A stretch of DNA of 46,534 bases from Bacteroidaceae bacterium HV4-6-C5C (GCA_007896885.1 VOIU01000024.1:1-46534), one strand, 5' to 3'; positions 9,821 to 20,015 are shown, counted from the first letter of the stretch. Numbers and translations: made by a program. Notes: generated by a model not told the origin, from the letters alone.

Positions 9821-10106
9821 GCAAATTAGAACCTGTTTTGAACAGCAATTGCCATTTATTGAATAAATTGTTACCTATTTTTCTTATGGAATTGACAAAC
9901 TTTGTAGTAAACGATTAATAACCAGATGTCATAAATGGAAAATGAGTATATCGAGAATGTTAGCGCCACACTCTAAACCATAGATTACATTAAGATACCA
10001 TAAACAGAACCTTTAAAACATGATAAAACTTATTAGCACCAAGCTCTATGTTTTTTCACTTAAACCTTTACCAAAGACTAAGAAAACCAAACCTATAAAA
10101 GAGAAA

Positions 10107-13073
10107 ATGACTAAAATTAAATCTTTATTTATGCTACTATGTTTAATGTGTGGCATATCAACTGGATGGGCTCAAATTTCTGTGACTAATAGCGGAAATA
10201 AAGCCTATGAATTTGAGCTAGTAAAATCAAACAAATCAGCAAATCTTTACTATGATAAACAAGATTTCGAAGTAGTAAGAAAGGCCTCCAACTTATTCAG
10301 TCATGACGTACAATTATTGACTAGCCAAGCTATAAAGATAAGCGATACCAAAGGCAAACTATCACCTAATAGTATCATTATAGGCACATTGGGATACAAT
10401 AGTTTAATAAACGAATTGATTTCCAAGAAAAAGTTAAACATAAGCTCACTAAAGGGAAAATGGGAAAGTTACCATATTGAAGTAGTTAAAGATCCATTTC
10501 CAGGGGTAGAAAAAGCATTGGTCGTTGTAGGAAGCGACCGTAGAGGAACTGCATACGGACTTCTAAGCATCTCGGAAGCTATAGGAGTTTCACCATGGTA
10601 TTGGTGGGCAGACGTTCCTGTCACTAAACAAAAAGAATTATGCATTGAAGTGAAAACGATGACTTCTAATGAGCCTACCGTCAAATACCGCGGTATTTTC
10701 ATTAATGATGAAGATTGGGGACTATTACAATGGGCTAAGAAGAACTTCGAAAAAGAGCGTGGTAATATAGGGCCTAAAACCTATGCAAAAGTCTGCGAAT
10801 TACTTTTAAGATTAAAAGCGAATTATCTTTGTCCCGCAATGCATGAGGCATCTACTGCATTCAATAAAATTTCTGAAAACAAGCTCGTTGCTGATTCATT
10901 TGCCATAATAATGGGATCTACACACTGTGAGCCTTTATTATTCAATAATGCTAGCGAATGGGACAAAAAAAACATGGGAGAATGGGACTATGTAAACAAT
11001 AAAAAGACTATTGATAGCGTATTAAAACAACGAGTTCTCGAAAATTCACCATACGAAAATTTATATACTCTGGCCCTACGTGGACTGCATGATCAAGCAA
11101 TGAAAGGTAGTGATGACATGAGTGAACGCGTAAAAACATTGGGTGATGCTTTAAATGCACAAAGACAGATTTTGACTGATGTGATAAAAAAACCGGCAAA
11201 TGAAATACCTCAAGTATTCTTCCCATATAAAGAAGTATTAGATGTATATAACGCAGGACTTCATCTTCCTGACGATGTCACTATAGTTTGGCCGGATGAT
11301 AACTACGGTTATATGAAGCGATTAAGCAGTCCCGCAGAACAAAAACGATCGGGGAGATCCGGCGTTTACTATCATATATCTTATCTAGGAAAGCCTCATG
11401 ATTATTTATGGATGAGCACTATTCCACCAACATTAATGTATGAAGAACTGCGTAAAGCATACGATACTACAGCCGATCGTGTATGGTTGGCAAATGTAGG
11501 CGATATTAAATCATGCGAATTTTCGATGGATTTATTTCTATCAATGGCTTATGATATTAATGCTTTCAACTATGACAATGTCTCAACATATCAGGCGAAA
11601 TGGCTGTCAAACATGTTTGGTAAAGAGTATTATAACGATTTCTTAGATATTTCCAATACGTTCTATCACCATGCTTTTTCGCGTAGACCAGAACTTATGG
11701 GATGGGGATACCAATGGGCTACTGACAAGAATGGAAAAGAGCGAAACACTGATACGGATTTTTCTTTCACTACTTATCGCGAAGCTGACTCCCGCTTATC
11801 CGATTACAATCGCATAGGAAATAAAGTTGATCAAATACTGGCCCAACTTCCAAAAGAGAAAAAAGCCGGATTCTATGAATTATTATATTATCCGGTGAAA
11901 GGTTGTGAATATATGAATAAAATGATTCTTAACGGACAGAAAAATCGTCGATATGCCTTGCAAGGAAGATCTGCAACAAATGATCTGGATAAAAAGGTTA
12001 GATGTTATTATGATAGTTTGCAGGTGATAACCAAGGGATACAACTCACTGCTTAATAATAAATGGGAGTATGTAATGACAACCAAGCAAGGTTTTGCTGC
12101 TTCATATTTCGAAATGCCAAAACTAAGCACTATTAATTTACCGTCACAAGCATATTTGGGCATAGAAGCTGAAGGAGAGGATGTTTTAAAAGGAAAAAGT
12201 AGTTTCCATTTATTACCGGCATTTAACAACTACCTCCGTCAATCATATTATTTCGACATATTTAATAAAGGTACCTCCGCATTGAAATGGACTCTCTCTA
12301 CATCTTCCGATTGGATCGTTTTGAACAAAAAGAAAGGATCGACAACATTAGAAGACCGCGTTTGGGTATCAATCGATTGGAATAAAGTTCCAACCGGCGA
12401 ACGGATTTCAGGAACAATTGATATTAAAGGAGAGAAAGCTGGAGAAGATAAGATATATGTTTCTGTATTTAATCCCTCCTCCCCTTCATCCGCACAAATG
12501 GATTCATTATTTGTAGAGCATAATGGATATGTATCGATAAATGCAGCTGATTTCAATCGGAAATTTGAGAATAAAGAAATTGAAATAAAGACAATTCCCA
12601 ATTTAGGATTTGAAAACGCATCTGTGCAATTGGGTAATCCAATAGCACCGGTTCAAAGAACTGCAGGACGAAATACACCGCGTGTCGAATATGATTTCTA
12701 TACTTTTGAACAAGGTTCGGTTGATGTATACACTTATGTACTGCCTACATTTACATTAAGTACAGATCGTGGTTTTGCCGGTCACGAAAGCACAAACATA
12801 GAGACGAAATTTGGCGTGTGTATCGATGATGGACCGGTAATGAACCCATCTACTTCTTCATTTGAGTACGCTCAAATATGGTATGAGAGTGTACTCAAAA
12901 ACTGTCGCATCAATAAAACGACATTGCATATAAACGAACCGGGTAAACATACCTTAAAGGTAATATGCGGAGATCCTGGTACCGTATTACAAAAGGTTGT
13001 AATAGATTTTGGCGGCATGCAAAGATCGTATATGGGGCCAAGACCGACAAAAGGCAATCAATTTGGCAAATAG
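10107..13073 (+). CDS. GH115 family alpha-glucuronidase
   Basis: Start chosen at the ATG at 10107 because MTKIKSLFMLLCLMCGISTGWAQ is a clean signal peptide; the open frame begins 29 codons earlier (10020) but that stretch is lysine-rich and spoils the peptide. The protein is then 988 residues, in the usual GH115 range. Family landmarks: VVVGSDRRGTAYGLLSISEAIGVSPWYWWADVPV (positions about 141-175 of the protein; start and end motifs only), VKYRGIFINDEDWGL, LRLKANYLCPAMHE, the VWPDDNYGYMKRLS loop and the WLANVGDIKSCEFSMDLFLSMAYD block. GH115 enzymes remove glucuronic acid or its 4-O-methyl form from xylan or arabinogalactan, including from internal residues. C-terminal beta-sandwich domains follow (about 700-988). 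It is followed 60 bases later by the GH127 gene, likely in one operon. Periplasmic location is likely. Confidence 0.93.
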   Translation: MTKIKSLFMLLCLMCGISTGWAQISVTNSGNKAYEFELVKSNKSANLYYDKQDFEVVRKASNLFSHDVQLLTSQAIKISDTKGKLSPNSIIIGTLGYNSLINELISKKKLNISSLKGKWESYHIEVVKDPFPGVEKALVVVGSDRRGTAYGLLSISEAIGVSPWYWWADVPVTKQKELCIEVKTMTSNEPTVKYRGIFINDEDWGLLQWAKKNFEKERGNIGPKTYAKVCELLLRLKANYLCPAMHEASTAFNKISENKLVADSFAIIMGSTHCEPLLFNNASEWDKKNMGEWDYVNNKKTIDSVLKQRVLENSPYENLYTLALRGLHDQAMKGSDDMSERVKTLGDALNAQRQILTDVIKKPANEIPQVFFPYKEVLDVYNAGLHLPDDVTIVWPDDNYGYMKRLSSPAEQKRSGRSGVYYHISYLGKPHDYLWMSTIPPTLMYEELRKAYDTTADRVWLANVGDIKSCEFSMDLFLSMAYDINAFNYDNVSTYQAKWLSNMFGKEYYNDFLDISNTFYHHAFSRRPELMGWGYQWATDKNGKERNTDTDFSFTTYREADSRLSDYNRIGNKVDQILAQLPKEKKAGFYELLYYPVKGCEYMNKMILNGQKNRRYALQGRSATNDLDKKVRCYYDSLQVITKGYNSLLNNKWEYVMTTKQGFAASYFEMPKLSTINLPSQAYLGIEAEGEDVLKGKSSFHLLPAFNNYLRQSYYFDIFNKGTSALKWTLSTSSDWIVLNKKKGSTTLEDRVWVSIDWNKVPTGERISGTIDIKGEKAGEDKIYVSVFNPSSPSSAQMDSLFVEHNGYVSINAADFNRKFENKEIEIKTIPNLGFENASVQLGNPIAPVQRTAGRNTPRVEYDFYTFEQGSVDVYTYVLPTFTLSTDRGFAGHESTNIETKFGVCIDDGPVMNPSTSSFEYAQIWYESVLKNCRINKTTLHINEPGKHTLKVICGDPGTVLQKVVIDFGGMQRSYMGPRPTKGNQFGK

Positions 13074-13133
13074 ATTTCAATACCTAGTAAATAGTTGACA
13101 TAAATAAAACACTAAAATATCAAGAATAGCTAT

Positions 13134-15176
13134 ATGAAAAGTAAAAGAATCAGGCTTTTTATCATAGGAGTAATCCTTGTATCAGGACTTTCGGCTAAAA
13201 CCGTCATTAAAGTCACAACATTAGACCGCCCTTCTTGTACAAAAGTGAATCCTAATTATATTGGAAGCCGTCAGCCCCTAAAACCCATGAACTTTTTAAA
13301 GCTTCCCATTGGAAGTATCCAGCCTGAAGGATGGCTAAAAAAATATTTGGAACTTCAAAGAGATGGTTTAACAGGGCACTTAAACGAAATTAGTGCATGG
13401 CTAGCAAAAGAAAATAATGCATGGTTAACCAAGGGCGGGGATCATGGATGGGAAGAAGTACCATATTGGTTAAAAGGATATGGAGATTTGGCATACATTC
13501 TGAACGATAAAAAGATGATAAGTGAAGCCAAAATATGGATTGAAGGAGCATTGAGAAGCCAGCAGCCAGACGGATATTTCGGCCCCATAAACGAAAGAGA
13601 TGGGAAAAGAGAAGTCTGGGCACAGATGATCATGTTATGGTGCCTACAGTCATACTATGAATATTCAAAAGATCAACGGGTAATTGATCTTATGACTAAC
13701 TATTTTAAGTGGCAATTGAGTGTGCCGGATGAGAAGTTCTTAAAAGATTATTGGGAGAATAGCCGCGGAGGAGATAATTTACTGAGTGTGTACTGGCTTT
13801 ACAACCGCACCGGAGATAAGTTTCTACTGGAATTAGCCAAAAAGATCCATAGGAATACAGCTGATTGGACACGTCCTTCTACCCTTCCCAATTGGCATAA
13901 CGTGAATGTTGCCCAATGCTTCCGTGAACCCGCTACTTATTACATGCTAACGGGAGATTCCACACAATTACAAGCCTCTTACAACGTACAAGAGCTGATT
14001 CGTCGTGCATTCGGACAAGTACCAGGTGGTATGTTCGGAGCTGACGAAAATGCACGCATAGGTTACATCGATCCCCGGCAGGGAGTTGAGACCTGCGGTA
14101 TTGTAGAACAGATGGCTTCAGATGAGATAATGCTTTGCTTGACAGGTGATCCAATGTGGGCGGATCATTGCGAAGATGTTGCTTTCAATACATTCCCTGC
14201 TGCTGTAACAGCTGATTTTCGTGCGCTGCGATACATCACTTCACCCAATCACGTAATTAGTGATTCTAAAAACCATCACCCGGGTATAGATAATTCAGGC
14301 CCATTCTTGTCAATGAATCCTTTCAGTAGCCGTTGTTGCCAGCACAATCACGCTCAGGGATGGCCATACTATGCAGAACATTTAGTGTTAGCAACCACTG
14401 ATGGAGGAGTAGCCACTGTGTTATATGCAGCTTGTAATGCCACTATTAAAGTAGGTAATAACAAAGAAATTCGTTTGCACGAACAGACCAATTATCCTTT
14501 TGAAGACGCTGTTACATTTTCTATAGAGTCGGTGGAAGATGTAAATTTCCCTTTTTATTTGCGTATCCCCGCATGGACTAATGGTGCAACTATCAAAGTC
14601 AACGGAGAAACCATTCCAGCAAATACTGAAGGCGGAAAATATATATGTTTAGAGCGTATTTGGAAAAATGGTGATAAAATAACACTTAGTTTGCCAATGA
14701 AACTAAGCATGCGAACATGGCAGGCTAATCGCAACAGTGTTAATGTAAATTATGGGCCGTTAACTTTATCGCTGAAGATAAAAGAACGATATGAAAGAAA
14801 AGACAGTCGTACCACAGCAATAGGTGATTCACAATGGCAAAAAGGAGCAGATGCAAATGCATGGCCTACTTATGAAATTTATCCAGATTCACCTTGGAAC
14901 TACGCTCTAGTATTGGATAAGAATAACCCTTTGAAGGATTTGAAAGTAATACATAAAACCATTTCATCGGATAAATTACCATTCACATTAGAAAATATTC
15001 CTATCGAGGTGAAAGCTGTAGGACGACGTATCCCTTCATGGAAAATCGACGAATATGATTTGTGCGGCGTACTTCCTCCAGAAAATGCATACAAAGGAGA
15101 AAAAGAAGACATTACTTTGATCCCGATGGGTGCTGCTCGTTTACGTATCTCTGCATTTCCAAGAGCGGAGAAATAG
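13134..15176 (+). CDS. GH127-type (DUF1680) beta-L-arabinofuranosidase family protein
   Basis: 680 residues with a signal peptide (LFIIGVILVSGLSA, about 1-21). The alpha/alpha barrel shows WEEVPYWLKGYGDLAY, SQQPDGYFGP and DNLLSVYWLYNRTGD. The zinc-thiolate site of GH127 (Glu338, Cys340, Cys417, Cys418 in HypBA1) is matched by Glu319-Thr-Cys321 in GVETCGIVEQM and Cys401-Cys402 in SSRCCQHNHAQGW, with almost the same spacing (80 against 77). Glu305 in FGADENARIG is a candidate acid/base. All key residues are present, so it should be active. Related families (GH137/GH142/GH146 and others of the DUF1680 clan) cannot be excluded by eye, so the exact linkage is uncertain. It follows the GH115 gene at 60 bases, likely co-transcribed, and supports an arabinose-bearing substrate. 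Confidence 0.85.
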   Translation: MKSKRIRLFIIGVILVSGLSAKTVIKVTTLDRPSCTKVNPNYIGSRQPLKPMNFLKLPIGSIQPEGWLKKYLELQRDGLTGHLNEISAWLAKENNAWLTKGGDHGWEEVPYWLKGYGDLAYILNDKKMISEAKIWIEGALRSQQPDGYFGPINERDGKREVWAQMIMLWCLQSYYEYSKDQRVIDLMTNYFKWQLSVPDEKFLKDYWENSRGGDNLLSVYWLYNRTGDKFLLELAKKIHRNTADWTRPSTLPNWHNVNVAQCFREPATYYMLTGDSTQLQASYNVQELIRRAFGQVPGGMFGADENARIGYIDPRQGVETCGIVEQMASDEIMLCLTGDPMWADHCEDVAFNTFPAAVTADFRALRYITSPNHVISDSKNHHPGIDNSGPFLSMNPFSSRCCQHNHAQGWPYYAEHLVLATTDGGVATVLYAACNATIKVGNNKEIRLHEQTNYPFEDAVTFSIESVEDVNFPFYLRIPAWTNGATIKVNGETIPANTEGGKYICLERIWKNGDKITLSLPMKLSMRTWQANRNSVNVNYGPLTLSLKIKERYERKDSRTTAIGDSQWQKGADANAWPTYEIYPDSPWNYALVLDKNNPLKDLKVIHKTISSDKLPFTLENIPIEVKAVGRRIPSWKIDEYDLCGVLPPENAYKGEKEDITLIPMGAARLRISAFPRAEK

Positions 15177-15553
15177 GTATTTATCAAAATTAGCTAATAG
15201 TAAATAATCTGGTTTTGGTGAAAAAACAATTTATTTCAGATATTACTGATAGTAACTTTTGTAAGTGGAAAAATCCCTCTCCAATCACAATTGGAGAGGG
15301 ATCCACAAACAAAATAAACACAACAGACAGTGATCTCTCATCCTCATCTGCCGATATCGTTACAAAGTCATTATGCACTCTGTATATTTTTAGCAATCAT
15401 GCGCCCATTGTTATGCTGAATTAAATCAAATATATGATTTTTTCCAATTCATTATTCAATCTCATTAGATATTTTTGAAACCCATATATTTTTATCAAAA
15501 AAATAGTATTCTCAATTTTATAGGATAATGTAATTATTGATACAAAAGCAATC
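15177..15553. other. 377-bp convergent gap with one strong hairpin
   Basis: Lies between the GH127 gene (plus) and the last fimbrial gene (minus). Apart from the hairpin at 15273-15302 it is AT-rich with no supported gene. A 69-codon open frame across the hairpin was judged spurious. Confidence 0.6.
15273..15302 (-). terminator. Intrinsic terminator, fimbrial operon side
   Basis: A perfect 13-bp stem (ATCCCTCTCCAAT / ATTGGAGAGGGAT) with loop CACA. The U-tract (TTTTTCC) follows on the minus strand, so it stops transcripts from the fimbrial operon about 250 bases past its last stop codon; on the plus strand only A-rich sequence follows, so its effect on GH127 transcripts is less certain. Confidence 0.8.
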
Positions 15554-16768
15554 TTATGGTAATGTAATATACATCTGGTCTAATGTTATTGGAGTAATCA
15601 ACTTATTTATATCTGTTGGTATCATACCGGGAAATTTAAAAATATGAGTTATAACTCGTCCATCAGGTTTAACAGTACATTCACCCTCATCATTGAATGT
15701 CATGGCCTGCAATTTAGGCTGTATACCACCAAAACCATCCGGCTCAGTAAGTTTATTTTCATAATACAAATACCAAGTCTCATTAGCTGCCCCCTTAAAT
15801 GTGGGATAGGCTGTTACAGCCACATACTCCCCAGTCACGGGTTCTCCTGTGGTCCAATCTACTATTGTAATTGGAGAAAGGGACAAAAGATTTCCCTGAA
15901 GAGTAAAGCAATAGCAATTATTCCCTCCTAATGTTCCTGAACTAATCAAACCTATATTTTGGATATAGCTTATAGAGTTTGAACCTGTTATTGAATTTGG
16001 TTTCGTTACAACTTTCACTGTAGGATTATTAGTCGTTCCTTCCGGTAAAATCAATAAGTACTCCAAAGTACCAATACCACTACCAGCTGAAGTTTCAGTT
16101 GTCTTTACATTATATGGAGTATATATATCCGAACCTGACAAAACCGTAACACTTTGTATATCATTAAAGGAAATATCTTTTATAATAAAGTCAAGCATAG
16201 CTCTTTTATGATTTAATGGGATGGAAGTGATATGGGCTATAGTCGGAATCTGCGCTTTGCTCTTATATAAGATATCTTGATTCAATAGTTTTGTAGCTGT
16301 AGATTGGTCAAAATCGATAACTGCATTTACTGCATTAGGATAAAGATATAACTCTGCCCAAGGTTTCTTGTAATTTGGATAATATTTATCCGTTAATGGC
16401 TTCCAATATTTATCAGAACCTACGATAGCATACTCTCCTCCGGTAAAGCTACCTTTGTCATAGGCTGTCGTAACATTCCCATTATATAGAGTCAAGTCTA
16501 ATTTCCAACCTGAGCCCCCTCTTGAATCAATAGCCCCCGCCAATGAATTCTTCGATGTAGGATCAGAAGTCGTATTAACAACATAATTTATTCCGCCTAC
16601 AGTAGCTCTCGTTGTATTAAGTCCTGTCTCAGAATTTTCCAAACTGAGTGCAATTCCTTCTATCTTATTAGCGTCTCCAGCCTCAGATATATCATCCTTT
16701 TCATTGCATCCGACAAAAGCAAATGCAAAGCACCAAAAGCCTATTGTTATATAAATATTACGTTTCAT
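15554..16768 (-). CDS. Fimbrillin-like lipoprotein 7, last gene of fimbrial operon
   Basis: 404 residues from ATG 16768; a 14-codon extension to 16810 would overlap the preceding gene and blocks the signal peptide. The signal peptide ends at AFAFVGC (Cys21). Thr53-Arg54 in NTTRATVGG matches the Arg-type processing site of the FimA pilin superfamily. The first part (to about 310) has fimbrillin features: the YWKPLTDKYYPNYKKPWAELYLYP segment (positions about 119-142, quoted only here in part) and a TIVDWTTG strand near 315. A C-terminal extension of about 90 residues ends in DQMYITLP. It is the last gene of the operon, 19 bases after its neighbour. A minor or tip subunit is my inference from position and extension; no adhesin fold was recognised. 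Confidence 0.75.
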   Translation of the reverse strand: MKRNIYITIGFWCFAFAFVGCNEKDDISEAGDANKIEGIALSLENSETGLNTTRATVGGINYVVNTTSDPTSKNSLAGAIDSRGGSGWKLDLTLYNGNVTTAYDKGSFTGGEYAIVGSDKYWKPLTDKYYPNYKKPWAELYLYPNAVNAVIDFDQSTATKLLNQDILYKSKAQIPTIAHITSIPLNHKRAMLDFIIKDISFNDIQSVTVLSGSDIYTPYNVKTTETSAGSGIGTLEYLLILPEGTTNNPTVKVVTKPNSITGSNSISYIQNIGLISSGTLGGNNCYCFTLQGNLLSLSPITIVDWTTGEPVTGEYVAVTAYPTFKGAANETWYLYYENKLTEPDGFGGIQPKLQAMTFNDEGECTVKPDGRVITHIFKFPGMIPTDINKLITPITLDQMYITLP

Positions 16769-16787
16769 CCGTTCACAACTTAAAAAA

Positions 16788-17936
16788 TTATTCAAATAAA
16801 TTAAAGTCATTATTCTGAGCGTCTTTTATTGCAGTGACGCCATCAAAGAAAATTCCTTTCAAAGCCACATCTATTGGTTTATAATATTGCTTGCCATTAT
16901 CCGTCATTGTAACAGCAGAGTCAAGAGAATACTGATAGCTTCTCCATACAGATGCATCCTGATCCTTAATGTATCCTCCTTTTAATAACAAGGAAAGCGT
17001 GACTAATTGAAGTGTACTGGTAATTTCATATTTCCCTGTAGCAGAATTATACTTTGGCATTTGAATCGGAATACCAACATAACCTTCATCTTGACTAAAT
17101 CCACGAATGGTAATACTTGCAGTCAAATTATAGCCTTCAGGAGTGAGCGTGACTAAATAATCCGTACTGGCAATCGTTTGGATATTAGTCTTATTCGGAA
17201 TATAAATAACTCCGCGATAAGTACTGTTAGCTGTAGCACCAGCCACAGTAACCAAACCAACCATCATACGCCCTCCATCGGCTAAAGCAGGCCCTATCTG
17301 AACACTCTCAGGCAAAATTAGTTCTGCTGTTCCATCCGTTTTACAATAAGCCCAAAAAGCCGTTTTATTGCTATTGTAAGTCAGTTCTAAGATCAAATCC
17401 TTTATAATAAGCCCATTCGCATTTTGACCTGCCAAACAAAACGTTAAGCGACTTTGCTCATGCTTAAAAGCAAGGGGTATAGGCTCGGCTGTCGGCATAA
17501 TATTGATAGTACTTGCTTCTGCTTTCAAACGATCGGCTTTTTGATAATTTTTCAATTCTCTCTGATCAGTTATGAGCCCTTCATCCCGTACATCTTTACT
17601 TGGCCAAAGTGCTTCCAGCTTACTAATGCTAGTATTATCCAGATTAAAGCGAAAATCGCCAGAAAAGATATTAGTTGCAGCACCGTATGTATAAGTAAAG
17701 CTTTGTATTGTTGCAGACCGACTTGTGATAATATTTACGTCAATCTGGTCTCCATCATAAAAAAAACTATTCAGACTGCGAGTCAGAGCTTGGCTTATCA
17801 TATCTTGCACTGTAGGTGACAAAGATAAAGTTTGTTCTTTCCCATCCATATTGGAATCATTTTCACTTTGGCAACCGATAAAGGAAAACGTTAGTCCTAA
17901 CAAAACAATTGTATAAATAATATATCGTATTCTCAT
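16788..17936 (-). CDS. Fimbrillin-like lipoprotein 6
   Basis: 382 residues; lipobox SFIGC with Cys22. Thr52-Arg53 in QALTRSLNSF is the candidate processing site. Fimbrillin traits are the YDGDQIDVNI start of the mature chain, a LWPSKD segment, and AFKHEQSRLTFCLAG, which corresponds to the hydrophobic HxxxK/RL strand seen in its neighbours. The protein continues past the expected fimbrillin end with STLQLVTLSLLLKGGYIKDQD and ends in NDFNLFE. It lies 14 bases after the 676-residue gene and 19 before the last gene, so all are co-transcribed. The function beyond pilin-like is inferred; a minor subunit is likely. Confidence 0.75.
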   Translation of the reverse strand: MRIRYIIYTIVLLGLTFSFIGCQSENDSNMDGKEQTLSLSPTVQDMISQALTRSLNSFFYDGDQIDVNIITSRSATIQSFTYTYGAATNIFSGDFRFNLDNTSISKLEALWPSKDVRDEGLITDQRELKNYQKADRLKAEASTINIMPTAEPIPLAFKHEQSRLTFCLAGQNANGLIIKDLILELTYNSNKTAFWAYCKTDGTAELILPESVQIGPALADGGRMMVGLVTVAGATANSTYRGVIYIPNKTNIQTIASTDYLVTLTPEGYNLTASITIRGFSQDEGYVGIPIQMPKYNSATGKYEITSTLQLVTLSLLLKGGYIKDQDASVWRSYQYSLDSAVTMTDNGKQYYKPIDVALKGIFFDGVTAIKDAQNNDFNLFE

Positions 17937-17950
17937 CTCTGTTCAATTTT

Positions 17951-19981
17951 TTATTTATTTTCCAAATAGAAAGGATATTCCCATATCAAAGTAGGATAAG
18001 TAGATGGTGATTGTCCCATCTTTGCCCAAGAATCATTCCATGTCAATTTGGGCCAAGTAGGCCATCCATCGGTTCCCATAAGTATTCCTCCATTATATAA
18101 GGGCCAACTACTCGGCCAGGTCAAATCAAAATCACCAACCCCAGATGAAGCATCATCTTTTTTAGTATAGCAACCACTTACAGAAGTTGCTGTACCGGAA
18201 GGTAAATTAGCAGAAGGATTTATACTGCAAAAACCTGTACCTATTTCTTGAACTATTGTCGACGGAGGGGTTACGGTAGTAACAGACTTATACCCCTTTA
18301 CATCAGTCAGTGTACTATAAGAGTTTGTTATGCTTCCTGCACTCAATGAGCCACAGAAACCGCTTGCATAAGCATTCTTATAGGTTGTTAAACTATTATT
18401 AACTATCAAACCAACAGTAGACGAGATCGTCTGTGAGACATACGAATCTTTTATTGTAGCTCTCTGTCTTTGGTTGCCTACACTACCACAGAGTCCTCCT
18501 GCAAATACATTTTCTCCGCTCACTGTTATCTGCGGATTTTCAACTTTACAGCCTTGAATCGTACTAGTCGTATTCGTATAATCCTTCAGAAGATCCTCTA
18601 TCAATGCTTCTTTTACGGAAGCCGGAATATCGGAAGGTACATCTGCAGCAACAATATCACGAATCTTTGCAGTTGGTAAGGTCGGATTGACAATACCACA
18701 AAGTGCCCCTACGGAACAACTGTCTGTCAAAGCCACATTTGTAAAATCAACAGTAACTGTTGGGGATACCAGATTAATATTTTTGAGAGCAGCATTACCC
18801 ACTATAGAACCAAACAAACCAAATCCCTGATTACCCATTCCATCACTATTATTGGTTGTAGGAGCTTTATTAATTGATAGATTCTTAATTGCGTGTCCTC
18901 CCCCATCATAAACGCCGCTATAATAAGATTTAGGGTTCCATGAAATACCGGACAAATCAATATCACAAACTTGGTATGCACTACCGGAAACTTGCAAAGT
19001 AGATGCATCGTATACTAAATTATCAGAAGTCGGAATAAATATCTCACCTGTATTCATATTATATCCGTAACGATAGACTTGCTGTTGCGCAAAGTCTATG
19101 GCCTGAGGTACCATGAGTGTTAACTCATCACTTTGAAATAGTATATCCCCTTTCTCTATTTTATTATTTTGATGCGTATAGCCGTCATGATGTTTCGCAT
19201 CTGCTAAAGCCGGGCTTTTCCATATATACACAGTATATCGACGAACATACTTACCACTTGATGTAGGAGATGGAGAAAGGGGTTCATACTTATCTACCCA
19301 CAACTCCCGTCGATCTATTCCGGTTGTATAATTATCAGCATGCGGATCAATGTTCGGCAATAATTTAATAGAACCATCTGTCCAATTCGTAGACTGAGGA
19401 AAGTCGGACTCATGATCAGCAACCAAGACCAATTGTACTTTAAATGTCTGTTGAGGAGAAAAGCTAAGGGTTGTCATAAAAGCATTCGTTGGATTCACCA
19501 TAGTAGATGCCTTATAAGGAATATAAGTCTGATTGGCATAGTCACTTTCTGTAATTGGATATTCCGTTTCATCAGCCTTTACCGTAAAGTCATGCACATT
19601 CGCATTATAAGGGTAGAAAGCCACAATAGTCATCCGATCATAAATATAGATCTTACTGTCATCAACAGGTACAATTTCACCACCACTCACCTTACATTCC
19701 AAGTTGCGGATATAAGGTTTGGACAAATCATTGGCATCATAATCATCCTGATAATAGACATAAAGTCCTATATGATTTTTCCCGTCTACAAGGTCGTTTA
19801 TATTGCTAACATCACCCAATTCTGCCAAACGAGTATTAGCACCCGTCGTACTGGCATACAAGGTCAGCAATGTGCCATTCTTTGAAGAGCCAGCATCAAG
19901 CGTATCTTCCGAACATCCTTGAAAGACGCATGCAAAGAGAATCACTCCCCAAAATACGATATATTCTATTATTTTGTTCAT
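17951..19981 (-). CDS. Fimbrillin-like lipoprotein 5 with GLUG-like repeats
   Basis: 676 residues; signal peptide ending VFQGC (Cys23). Thr50-Arg51 in GANTRLAEL is the likely processing site; here Leu, not Ala, follows Arg. The N-terminal half carries fimbrillin features (MTIVAFYPYN near 122, FKVQLVLVADHESDF near 190). From about 370 it has GLUG-like glycine-rich repeats: GFGLFGSIVGNAALKNINLV, SVGALCGIV, VFAGGLCGSVGN and ASGFCGSLSAGSITNSYS. GLUG repeats occur in surface adhesins and form right-handed beta-solenoids, so this may be the adhesive tip subunit. The C-terminus is rich in Trp (WPSSWPLYNGG, WPTWPKLTW). Start ATG 19981 is 34 bases after its neighbour. Confidence 0.78.
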   Translation of the reverse strand: MNKIIEYIVFWGVILFACVFQGCSEDTLDAGSSKNGTLLTLYASTTGANTRLAELGDVSNINDLVDGKNHIGLYVYYQDDYDANDLSKPYIRNLECKVSGGEIVPVDDSKIYIYDRMTIVAFYPYNANVHDFTVKADETEYPITESDYANQTYIPYKASTMVNPTNAFMTTLSFSPQQTFKVQLVLVADHESDFPQSTNWTDGSIKLLPNIDPHADNYTTGIDRRELWVDKYEPLSPSPTSSGKYVRRYTVYIWKSPALADAKHHDGYTHQNNKIEKGDILFQSDELTLMVPQAIDFAQQQVYRYGYNMNTGEIFIPTSDNLVYDASTLQVSGSAYQVCDIDLSGISWNPKSYYSGVYDGGGHAIKNLSINKAPTTNNSDGMGNQGFGLFGSIVGNAALKNINLVSPTVTVDFTNVALTDSCSVGALCGIVNPTLPTAKIRDIVAADVPSDIPASVKEALIEDLLKDYTNTTSTIQGCKVENPQITVSGENVFAGGLCGSVGNQRQRATIKDSYVSQTISSTVGLIVNNSLTTYKNAYASGFCGSLSAGSITNSYSTLTDVKGYKSVTTVTPPSTIVQEIGTGFCSINPSANLPSGTATSVSGCYTKKDDASSGVGDFDLTWPSSWPLYNGGILMGTDGWPTWPKLTWNDSWAKMGQSPSTYPTLIWEYPFYLENK

Positions 19982-20015
19982 ATTAGTTCATACAATTATA
20001 ATTTATGACTTATCT

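Noticed and set aside
10020..10106. 29-codon N-terminal extension of GH115
   Set aside because: Lysine-rich stretch before a perfect signal peptide; the internal ATG at 10107 fits a secreted enzyme better.
15215..15424. 69-codon open frame after the GH127 gene
   Set aside because: It crosses the perfect terminator hairpin, has no ribosome site and no recognisable protein features.
19412..19885. 157-codon open frame antisense to the 676-residue fimbrillin
   Set aside because: Opposite strand inside a clear gene with low-complexity Ile-rich composition; a shadow frame.
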